Origin: an uncultured Ignavibacteriota bacterium
GTDB lineage: Bacteria > Bacteroidota > Ignavibacteria > UBA10030 > UBA8401
Length of the DNA: 64,000 bases
Direction: 5' to 3'
NCBI GenBank assembly: GCA_903884005.1
Contig: CAISDA010000083.1
Span: 186,001-250,000, forward strand
Shown here: piece by piece, positions 8,556-16,263 of the stretch
How positions within the stretch are numbered: the stretch's first letter is position 1
Layout: each line of letters starts with the position of its first letter
Made by a program: the position numbers and the translations under genes
The notes under the pieces: generated by a model
What the model was told of the DNA's origin: nothing
The model's database searches: none
Seen by the model: only the letters and a program-made list of their open reading frames with translations

Positions 8556-10541
8556 TTACACGGGTGATTGATCGAAGACCACTTCATGCACAACGATGGG
8601 TGTATCGAGACCTTTCACAAAAATCGGCTCACGCGCACGCGTCGGGACCGCATCCTTGATGCACAGATAGGTGGTTTCAGAAATCAGGATCCCGCCGACC
8701 GGCGCATTTGCCTCCAAACGCTGTGTCAAATTAACGGGCGAACCGATCACCGTGTATTCTTTCCGGCGTTCGGATCCCAGATCGCCCACAATGACCTCTC
8801 CCGTGTTGATGCCGATGCGGATCTCGATCGGAAATTTGCCCGCGGCGATCCATTCTTCCTTCAACGCCCGGCATTTTTGCTGCATTTCGATCGCGGCCTG
8901 CACACAGCGCAGCGCATGGTCGTCCTGCTGTTCGGGAGCACCGTAGAAGGCCATCAGACCGTCTCCGAGGAATTTGTCGACCGTTCCTTCGTGTTTGAAG
9001 ACGATCGCGGTCATGGCTTCGAAGTATTCGCTTAACGCCGCACTGATCGCCTCGGGTGTCATGACGGATGAATGCGTCGTAAAACTTTTAATGTCGCTGA
9101 ACATGATCGTGACGTTCTGGCATTTGGGCGTCGTCATGTGCATTTCAGGATGTTCCATCATTTGTTTGATGACCGCCGGTGGAAAATATGATTCAAACCG
9201 GAGGCGCAGCAGCTGTTTTTCCTTTTCTTCGGAAGTATACCGGTACATCAGCACGGTGCCGGTGGAAAGCATGATCGACAGGATCGGGTGAAGAAACGCG
9301 GCAATGATGTTATAGTAGACGAACAGGAAACTGCCGACGGCCGCATAGAGGGACAGCAGGGCGAGCGACGAAAGCGCATAGACAGACGACGGCAATCGAT
9401 AGGCGAAGAACATCATCAGCAGCCCCAGCGCCATCTCTATTGCGAAAAGGGTCGTGAACGGCAGTTGACGAATAAAATTTTCAGTGAAGATCGTATTGAG
9501 CGTATTGGCATGCAGCCCGACGAGAGGAAAGGCCTGCTCGAAGGGAGTGGGGCCGATATCGGAGATCCCGGTGGAAACATCACCGACAATTCCGATCGCT
9601 CCGGAATACCGTTCGGCGAGTGCCTCGACTTCGTCGCGATCTTCCGCGGCGTCAAGAAGGGTAATAAAACTGACATGCGTCATCCGCTCCCAGGGACCGA
9701 TCCAATTGATGATCATATTCCCCTGTTCATCAATAGGGATGACGATGTCCTTTTTTCCTCCCGACTTCGCGACAGCATTGCGCAGCGTGATGGAGTGCCC
9801 GCCGTCGACGATGATATTTTCCGGAGAGACCTGCAGATGATCGCATGCGAGACGCAAGACCATGCTCGGATAAAATGCGTTGTTGTATCTGACAACGAGG
9901 GGAACCCGGCGAAAGACTCCGTCCTGATCGGTATTGACGCTGATGAAACCGACTCCGCGCGACCGATCGGAAAGCTCGGGCCACGTCAATAACGTGGCTC
10001 CGGCGTGGAAAAATTTTCCCGTATCGGCCGCATGAAGTGACCATGCCGTCGCATCCAGATATCTGACTTCCTCCATTTCGCGCCGGGGGAAGGTCCGCTG
10101 TTCCTTCAATTCGAACGCGACGGGAAAATATCCTCTGCCGTTGTGCTGCACGGCGTTCAGCAGCAGCGTGTCGTCGGCCGTATTCATCCGTTGCGCAAAG
10201 ATAATGTCATAGGCGATTGCCGAGAACCCGATCTTCCGCGTGATGTCGAAGAGGTCCGCATGGATGCGGCGCGGGAAATAATAGCTCAGACGTTTGATGC
10301 TTGAATTATCGATGTCGATATGCACGATCGTGGAATCATACACCGAAGGACGGATCTTTTCGCGGAGCAAAAAGAGACGGTCGATCGTCTGGCTCTCCCA
10401 TGCCTGAAAGACGGTGGGAAACACACCAAACACGATCGTCATGAACCCGAAGGAAGAAACGACAAGGATGACGGCGGCCCGGAGCCGCTTGCGGTTATTT
10501 GTGTTCAATCGTGATAGTTTTGCTGAAAAATGCAGGTGCAT
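8556..10541 (-). CDS. CHASE2-domain class III adenylate/guanylate cyclase
   Basis: With the Met at 10541 the protein has 661 residues. One membrane helix (about 22-40) is followed by an extracytoplasmic CHASE2 sensor (about 45-340), a hydrophobic cluster of about three helices (about 358-430) and a C-terminal class III cyclase domain (about 470-640). Catalytic features are the metal Asp in FSDIKSFT, the second Asp in DKFLGDGL, the substrate Lys in VDKF, the Thr in EYTVIG, and the transition-state Asn/Arg in VNLTQRL. The Lys/Thr pair favours ATP as substrate, but this is not decisive. The open frame extends upstream to 10760 only inside the preceding gene. The chosen start still overlaps that gene by 47 bases and has no clear ribosome site, so the start is uncertain. 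Confidence 0.9.
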   Translation of the reverse strand: MHLHFSAKLSRLNTNNRKRLRAAVILVVSSFGFMTIVFGVFPTVFQAWESQTIDRLFLLREKIRPSVYDSTIVHIDIDNSSIKRLSYYFPRRIHADLFDITRKIGFSAIAYDIIFAQRMNTADDTLLLNAVQHNGRGYFPVAFELKEQRTFPRREMEEVRYLDATAWSLHAADTGKFFHAGATLLTWPELSDRSRGVGFISVNTDQDGVFRRVPLVVRYNNAFYPSMVLRLACDHLQVSPENIIVDGGHSITLRNAVAKSGGKKDIVIPIDEQGNMIINWIGPWERMTHVSFITLLDAAEDRDEVEALAERYSGAIGIVGDVSTGISDIGPTPFEQAFPLVGLHANTLNTIFTENFIRQLPFTTLFAIEMALGLLMMFFAYRLPSSVYALSSLALLSLYAAVGSFLFVYYNIIAAFLHPILSIMLSTGTVLMYRYTSEEKEKQLLRLRFESYFPPAVIKQMMEHPEMHMTTPKCQNVTIMFSDIKSFTTHSSVMTPEAISAALSEYFEAMTAIVFKHEGTVDKFLGDGLMAFYGAPEQQDDHALRCVQAAIEMQQKCRALKEEWIAAGKFPIEIRIGINTGEVIVGDLGSERRKEYTVIGSPVNLTQRLEANAPVGGILISETTYLCIKDAVPTRAREPIFVKGLDTPIVVHEVVFDQSPV

Positions 10542-11181
10542 AAATTTGCGTCGCCAACGTCGCAATATCGACCCGGTCGATATCGACGGCCCCTGTTTTT
10601 GTCCCGCGGACATTCCCCGCGATGCTGATGGGACGCTCGGCAATCGACGCATACTGCCGGTATTTTTTTTTGATCTCCTTAATTTCGGCCACGATGCCCG
10701 CGGCAAGATCATTCTTCTTCTCCTGTGCGGCCACATCATATTGCCGCAGCTTCGCTTCAAGGCCGATCAGCCGATCCTGCGACGCAAGGATATAGAACGT
10801 TTCGTCGCCGATATTTTTATCCAATTTGAACCACCCCCGCCCCTTGGGGATATACATGTTTTTCTCCACTTCCACCGGGGCATCCAGGGCATAGGGATAC
10901 AACACGGAGATCTCGTTTTTAGACGATTTATTGATCACATAGAAATACGATTTTTTCTCCAAATGGACCATCATCTTGATTTCATCGCCTGAGTGCAATA
11001 TTGTATCGCGCGAGATCGCGGTCAGTCTTCGATTTTCGCCGCTCCCGGTCTTCGCGGCGAAGGTCCATCGGCAGGCGACGCTCCCATCCGCGCCCGTATT
11101 CTGCATCAGGGAATAGACGGAAGTGTATCCGTACAGACAGAGAAAAACAACGGCCGCGCAGAATGTACCTATTTTTTTCAT
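10495..11181 (-). CDS. Secreted DUF4384-domain protein
   Basis: The 228-residue protein begins with MKKIGTF and a hydrophobic signal segment (about 1-25). It then carries a DUF4384-like beta domain (about 50-150): a charged start with GDEIKMMVHLEKKSYFYVIN, then VSVLYP-like and FYILAS strands. DUF4384 is known mostly from association or fusion with caspase-like proteases. Here it lies 19 bases after a caspase gene and overlaps the cyclase gene. It may be a periplasmic adaptor or ligand domain for the protease or the CHASE2 sensor (inference). The C-terminal third is not recognised. The longer frame to 11304 runs into the caspase gene and was not used. Confidence 0.8.
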   Translation of the reverse strand: MKKIGTFCAAVVFLCLYGYTSVYSLMQNTGADGSVACRWTFAAKTGSGENRRLTAISRDTILHSGDEIKMMVHLEKKSYFYVINKSSKNEISVLYPYALDAPVEVEKNMYIPKGRGWFKLDKNIGDETFYILASQDRLIGLEAKLRQYDVAAQEKKNDLAAGIVAEIKEIKKKYRQYASIAERPISIAGNVRGTKTGAVDIDRVDIATLATQIYAPAFFSKTITIEHK

Positions 11182-11200
11182 GACGATGCTTTCACAGAAA

Positions 11201-13582
11201 TTAATGAGGAATGAGCGAAATGATGAGATCCTTGTCATACGATCCCTGATTGCGCGTGGGATGCTGGTTGCCGTTGGTTTGCCGCTTGACTTTTTCCTCC
11301 ACATAATCCATCAATTCGCCGATCGTCACCGAATAATCATTATTAAAATCGGCCTTCCCATGCAGCCCTTCAAGAAGATAATACGTGAACACTCCATGGC
11401 CCAATTTGTCGAGTTCCTGAGACACTTCACCTGCCTGACTCGCTGTGAACACGATGATACCCTCTTTCGTTTTCGACAGGCTCGAGAGGTATTGGTTGAT
11501 CAGGTTATCGTCGGTAGCACTCATTCCGCGAGTTGCCAGATCTGTCGTGATCCCTCCACTGTGGCAGGCATCAGTGAATACGACAACGCGTTTCGAGGGA
11601 ATGTATCTGGTCAGGGCCGTATTCACATCCCACATCGGGAACGCCGTCGTCTCCAGCGATTTCGGATCGGTGTCATAACAGAGAAGATAATTGTTATCAG
11701 GATTTGCCGGCTCCGGTGCCCCGTGCCCGGCAAAATAAATGACGACCAGATCTTTATCGATCGTCTGCCGTAAAAAATTGAACAGCGCCTGTTTGACATT
11801 GGCTAATGTGGCATCCTGGTTAAGCAGAAGCTTCACATGCTCATCATCAAAACCGCCTCCTGCAGCCGATTTCAAAAAATCGGCAAAGCCCCCGGCGTCC
11901 CGATCGGCATAGGTAAGATTTTTTATGGAAGAATTTGCATATTTCGAGACGCCGACCACGACGGCCCATCGCTGGGGCTGCCATGAGGTGCTCTTTTTCA
12001 CCGGGTTGTCCGACGCGGCTGCGGCCGGTCCGCCCACGATTCTGCGCGTCACGTTGATCACCTTTCTGATTCGCTCTCCGCCGCGCCCGTTCACCACGAG
12101 TTCGATTTGATTGAGACCCGATGAAAGAGAAAATTTTTCGGTGCGAAGAACGCCCGCCGGTTTTTTGGGCAGATTTTCTCTTTGTATTATTGCAACCGTA
12201 TTCAGGATGATCGAGTAGGAAGAAAAATCCAACCAGATCTTGAATGAAAAATCAATTGCCGCCTGATCGATCACGTCCTTTGGATCGATCAATTCAACGG
12301 CCGCATCCTTCGTCAGCTTGAAGATGCGGATCTCCTTCGGTGTGGCGGCATTGTTGGCTTCGTCCGCAGCGGCGACGACGATCGTGTTGATACCGGCGAC
12401 GGTCAATGGTCTCGTTGTTGAAAACGACACTGCGCTATACGATGTATCGATGCCCTTCCGCTCTGAAATCGAGGCAGCAGCGGTCGCAACGGCCGTGCCA
12501 TTCACCGTCACTTCGCGGATCCGGCTCTCATCCGAAACGATGCCGGCAATGTCTATCTCGTTCGCATACATTCGTACCGGTTCGCCCGTGGGAAGCGACG
12601 GCCGCATGATCGTGATGACGGGAGGAGTAACATCCGGATTTTTTTCCAGCATGGAAAATGTGCGCACTTCACCGTTTCGTCCGATGACCGCAAGCAGAGG
12701 TTTGTCTTTGGCCGTTGAAAGCAGGACGGGAAAAAAAGCGGTGTCGCTTACTGTCTTGAAAATTTTCGCCGCTGCCACATCCCAGAACGAGAGCGACGAC
12801 GAAGCGGCGATCAGCACCTTGTTATTCGGATGGAATGCAAGCGACGTGACCATGCCATCGCGGCTTTTCATCGTCCCGATGATCGCGCCATCGCGGGCGC
12901 CAACGAGCATGATCGTCGAGTCCGCAAAGGAGACGGCACAATATTTTCCGTCTCCGCTGCACGCCAGCGATATGACCGGCGATCCCGCGGACCTGATGTT
13001 TTTGATGGCGGTATACGACCGCGCGTCGAACAATACGAGAGTCCCGTCGGCACAACCGGCCAAGATCGCCCTGCCGTCGGCCGTATAGGATAAGACCATG
13101 ATCTCGGCTTCGAGTGCCGGAAATTGTCCGATCTGTTTTCCTGTCGCATAGTCCCACATCTTGATCGTCTTTTCGTAGCCGCTTGTGATGACCCTTCCGC
13201 CCGCATCGATATCAAAACCCCGTACACCCGGGTCGACCGAAAACACCTTCAGGGGAGATGATTTTGTGAAATCCCACACGGAGATCCGCCCGTCGGGTGA
13301 TGCGCTCAACAGAGTGGTTCCGCCATCGGTGAAGGCCATGCCAAACGATTTCACGTTCTCGGACTGGAACGAAACCTTTTCCCTGCCTGTCGCCGGATCC
13401 AGTAGCTTAATGGATTTATCCGCGCCGCAGACCCCCAGCACATCGCCCGCCCGATTGAGCTTTGCGGTTAATACCGTCGTCTTCGCGTCCGAGGTTTTGG
13501 CAACGGGCCTGAGGAAAATAACTTGGGACAGTGCCGGAAGCGCCAGGAGAAGGGTAAGAGCAATGAGATGCCGGATGTTCAT
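11201..13582 (-). CDS. Secreted caspase-family (C14) protease with N-terminal WD40 repeats
   Basis: The 793-residue protein starts MNIRHLIALTLLL with a signal peptide ending near LSQ. Residues about 35-350 form WD40-type beta-propeller repeats (CGADKSIKLLD, SPDGRISVWD and similar). Then comes a beta-sandwich region (about 365-530). The C-terminal caspase fold (about 545-793) has catalytic His620 in YFAGHGA and Cys673 in FTDACHSGG. Near the end a D-x-N-x-D-x-S loop (DFNNDYSVTIGE) matches an EF-hand calcium loop. Bacterial caspase homologues normally act in the cytoplasm, so a signal peptide is notable. It is the first gene of an operon with the DUF4384 protein and the CHASE2 cyclase. The Met at 13741 would put residues before the signal peptide and overlaps the divergent gene. 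Confidence 0.9.
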   Translation of the reverse strand: MNIRHLIALTLLLALPALSQVIFLRPVAKTSDAKTTVLTAKLNRAGDVLGVCGADKSIKLLDPATGREKVSFQSENVKSFGMAFTDGGTTLLSASPDGRISVWDFTKSSPLKVFSVDPGVRGFDIDAGGRVITSGYEKTIKMWDYATGKQIGQFPALEAEIMVLSYTADGRAILAGCADGTLVLFDARSYTAIKNIRSAGSPVISLACSGDGKYCAVSFADSTIMLVGARDGAIIGTMKSRDGMVTSLAFHPNNKVLIAASSSLSFWDVAAAKIFKTVSDTAFFPVLLSTAKDKPLLAVIGRNGEVRTFSMLEKNPDVTPPVITIMRPSLPTGEPVRMYANEIDIAGIVSDESRIREVTVNGTAVATAAASISERKGIDTSYSAVSFSTTRPLTVAGINTIVVAAADEANNAATPKEIRIFKLTKDAAVELIDPKDVIDQAAIDFSFKIWLDFSSYSIILNTVAIIQRENLPKKPAGVLRTEKFSLSSGLNQIELVVNGRGGERIRKVINVTRRIVGGPAAAASDNPVKKSTSWQPQRWAVVVGVSKYANSSIKNLTYADRDAGGFADFLKSAAGGGFDDEHVKLLLNQDATLANVKQALFNFLRQTIDKDLVVIYFAGHGAPEPANPDNNYLLCYDTDPKSLETTAFPMWDVNTALTRYIPSKRVVVFTDACHSGGITTDLATRGMSATDDNLINQYLSSLSKTKEGIIVFTASQAGEVSQELDKLGHGVFTYYLLEGLHGKADFNNDYSVTIGELMDYVEEKVKRQTNGNQHPTRNQGSYDKDLIISLIPH

Positions 13583-13719
13583 AATTATCGCTTTCGTTGC
13601 ATGATCGATTGCCCTAAGATGAAGAAATCGAGTCATTTTGTCAAGAAGAAATGACGATGGATATTTTGATGAGGATTTACTATATTCACACCTGAAGTTA
13701 TGTAGGGGGGGTTTTTCCC

Positions 13720-15669
13720 ATGACTCACAAATCATCGCCATTCCTAATAGTATTTTCTATGAAACACATTGCCCTTGTCCTCGTCAGCCTCGCCTTTCTC
13801 TCAACGGGTCTTATTTCACAGAATACTGTTCCGGAAGTCACACTCAAGGTCGCGGAAAAATCCGGTTTCCTGGGAATGGGGAAACCGCGGTTCGTGAAGA
13901 TCGCATTATCTTCACGCGGAGAAGATAAGATCCTCACGAGCGAGAATGTGAATGCCGGGCCTCTCTTTTATTTTACGATGAAAGATTCGGGCGAATGGGT
14001 GATCGATGAAGACTTTATCAAAGAAGAATTGGTCAAGCTGAAGATCGATCAGGACGGAACGACACTTGGTATCGACGCCGTCGGTACGCCCCTGAAAGGA
14101 ACGGATCATTTTCAGCTCACGTTCTCGTGCAAGAAGACGCTGCTGCTGCACAAACCGTTCAAGTTCGTTTTTACGATGGATGCAACCACAGACATCGTGT
14201 CGATGGAGGTTCCTCAGGAGTATTGGCCGGGGTATGCGAAGTATACAACGTTGGCGCTGGAGACGGAAAAATTGTTTTCCGACGGCAAGGTCAGCGAGGC
14301 GATCGCATCGACCGAACAGATTCTGCAGGACCAGCAGTTGAAGATCTACACCGATTTCGATTCGCTCGGATCGAAGCGCTTAGCGATGTATCAAAAATTA
14401 TTCTCCGACCATTGCCAAAAATATCAGGAAATGCTGTCGAACAAATCGGTGGAGACAAAACAAAAGATCGTTTCGTCGGAAGAATTTATCACGATTTTTA
14501 CCTTCGTCTCCGGCAATGCCGCGAATGATCAATATCTGGGCCAGAGCACGAAAACCGCCGCGGGCGATCTCGCCGAAAAAGCATCCGGCCTTCTCACACG
14601 GTCGAAGCTCGTCCGTGATTCCCTTAATCAGGCACTCGACGAACAGACGGTCCGGTTCCTCATCCAGGGCTCGTCCGCCGAAAGGATCGATTTCAAATAT
14701 AAATATATCGTCGAGACCGTTGCCTACGCATTTTCCTCTGTGAATTTTGAAGACACAACGGCGGCGGCATTAACGGTTGTTGTTCCCGAACAGTTCAAGG
14801 CCAGGCTGCAGAAATATGCGCTGACGAACGCCTATGAAACGTTCGTGCGCGTCGTGAACAACCGGTGGAAGGCAAAGAAGCCGATATTCCCTCCCGGCTT
14901 TCTTGATAACCTCCAGAAAGACACATCGTCGTTCTCCCTGCCGTTCTATTCCACGCTCAAAGCGATAGAGGATTTTTATAAAAAAGATTACACCGGTGCA
15001 AAAGCGGAGATCGACAATGTGATGAAAACAAGCTATGCGTACGAATTGACGGAGCGCATCGATCAGCTGCGGATCCTCATCAACACGATCGGAAAAAACG
15101 TCCCGCGCGATGTGCTGCAGCGGATCAAAGAGGGAAATCGTGCGGAAGAACGCGGCGAGAATGAAAAAGCCATCGAACAGTACAAGGATGCGATGCTGGT
15201 GGCCGAAGACTACGCACCCGCCGCATTCGCCCTTGGCAAGATCTACGACCGAAACGGCGACAGTTACACGGCAAATAATTATTTCCAGAAGGCGGTGGCG
15301 GCAGATTCGCAGTATTATACGGCCTATCGGTTCCTGTATAACAATTTTTTCAAGAACGCCAATTTCAAACCGATGATAGACCTGTTGACGCAGGCGTTGT
15401 CGCGCGGGAACGACTATTTCGACATCCATTATTATCTGGGCATTGCATACAACGGATCGGCACAGTACGATCTGGCAATCGAGCAGTATGAGAGCGCGCT
15501 CGGCCTGAACGGCAAGAATATCAATGCCAACATCCAGGCGGGAATTTCCTATCAGAATATGAAATCATATACCAAAGCCCGCGAGTATTTCAACCGCGCG
15601 ATCGTCATTGATCCGGAGAATCAAACAGCCACCGAAAATCTGAAACGCCTCGACGAATTGCAAAAATAA
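13720..15669 (+). CDS. Secreted TPR-containing protein of unknown function
   Basis: The start at 13720 gives 649 residues; an internal Met at 13759 gives a more compact signal peptide (MKHIALVLVSLAFL, cleavage near ISQ) and is equally plausible. The upstream TAGGGGGGG tract (13704-13711) is the only ribosome-site candidate and favours 13720. The N-terminal half is beta-rich and not recognised. The middle is helical. The C-terminal about 200 residues contain TPRs (AEDYAPAAFALGKIYDRNG, FDIHYYLGIAYNGS and later copies). It is divergent from the caspase operon, with 137 bases between the two starts, so joint regulation is possible. It is probably a periplasmic scaffold. Confidence 0.8.
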   Translation: MTHKSSPFLIVFSMKHIALVLVSLAFLSTGLISQNTVPEVTLKVAEKSGFLGMGKPRFVKIALSSRGEDKILTSENVNAGPLFYFTMKDSGEWVIDEDFIKEELVKLKIDQDGTTLGIDAVGTPLKGTDHFQLTFSCKKTLLLHKPFKFVFTMDATTDIVSMEVPQEYWPGYAKYTTLALETEKLFSDGKVSEAIASTEQILQDQQLKIYTDFDSLGSKRLAMYQKLFSDHCQKYQEMLSNKSVETKQKIVSSEEFITIFTFVSGNAANDQYLGQSTKTAAGDLAEKASGLLTRSKLVRDSLNQALDEQTVRFLIQGSSAERIDFKYKYIVETVAYAFSSVNFEDTTAAALTVVVPEQFKARLQKYALTNAYETFVRVVNNRWKAKKPIFPPGFLDNLQKDTSSFSLPFYSTLKAIEDFYKKDYTGAKAEIDNVMKTSYAYELTERIDQLRILINTIGKNVPRDVLQRIKEGNRAEERGENEKAIEQYKDAMLVAEDYAPAAFALGKIYDRNGDSYTANNYFQKAVAADSQYYTAYRFLYNNFFKNANFKPMIDLLTQALSRGNDYFDIHYYLGIAYNGSAQYDLAIEQYESALGLNGKNINANIQAGISYQNMKSYTKAREYFNRAIVIDPENQTATENLKRLDELQK

Positions 15670-15709
15670 TCCGTCTCCGCCGTGAAAACGAGAATATCCT
15701 TGTGCGCAA

Positions 15710-16174
15710 TCAATCACCGTCCACTCCGATATCCTCATTCCACAATTCCGGATTCGATGCAATAAATTCCCTCATCAATTGAATGCATTCCTCGTCATTC
15801 ACGATCTCAAGCTCCACACCGCGGGAACGGACATAGGCCTCGGGCCCTTTGAACGTCACATTCTCTCCAATGACAACTTTCGGTATCTTATACAAGAGCA
15901 CGGCCCCGCTGCACATATCGCAAGGTGAGAGCGTGCTGTAGAGCACAGACCGGGAATAGTCGCGCGCAGTCTGTCGGCCGGCATTTTCTAAGCAATCCAT
16001 TTCCGCATGGAGCACGGCACTGCCGTTCTGCACGCGTTTGTTGTGTCCCCTGCCAACGATCTTTCCATCGATCACGAGCACCGATCCGATGGGGATTCCG
16101 CCTTCGCGCAATCCCACCATCGCTTCGTCAATCGCCGCAGCCATGAATGGGTCCGTTGTTCGTTCTGTTTTCAT
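15710..16174 (-). CDS. Cytosine deaminase, yeast Fcy1-type (CDA-fold nucleoside/base deaminase)
   Basis: The 154-residue zinc deaminase has the HAE motif (His56, Glu58) and PCDMC (Cys85, Cys88). The arrangement is unusually close to yeast cytosine deaminase as I remember it: GGIPIG near the N-terminus, GRGHN, LENAGR, TLSPCDMCSGA, a VIGENV-F-K stretch and a closing W-x-EDIG. It would convert cytosine to uracil and act in pyrimidine salvage; a guanine or other base deaminase is the alternative. AGAGG lies upstream of the ATG. It follows the hybrid kinase gene after 89 bases on the same strand and converges with the TPR gene. The family is 158 residues in yeast, so this is full length. Confidence 0.85.
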   Translation of the reverse strand: MKTERTTDPFMAAAIDEAMVGLREGGIPIGSVLVIDGKIVGRGHNKRVQNGSAVLHAEMDCLENAGRQTARDYSRSVLYSTLSPCDMCSGAVLLYKIPKVVIGENVTFKGPEAYVRSRGVELEIVNDEECIQLMREFIASNPELWNEDIGVDGD

Positions 16175-16263
16175 CTGCGCCTCTTTTCTTTGCGTCTGTT
16201 GCGTTTGATGCGAGCACCGTGCGGTGATGAATTACCTAATCCGCTTGCGCCCGGCGTGAAGTC

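Noticed and set aside
9288-9992. 234-codon plus-strand frame opposite the cyclase
   Set aside because: Mirror of the CHASE2 coding sequence; repetitive Asp/Arg/Gly pattern and no start signal.
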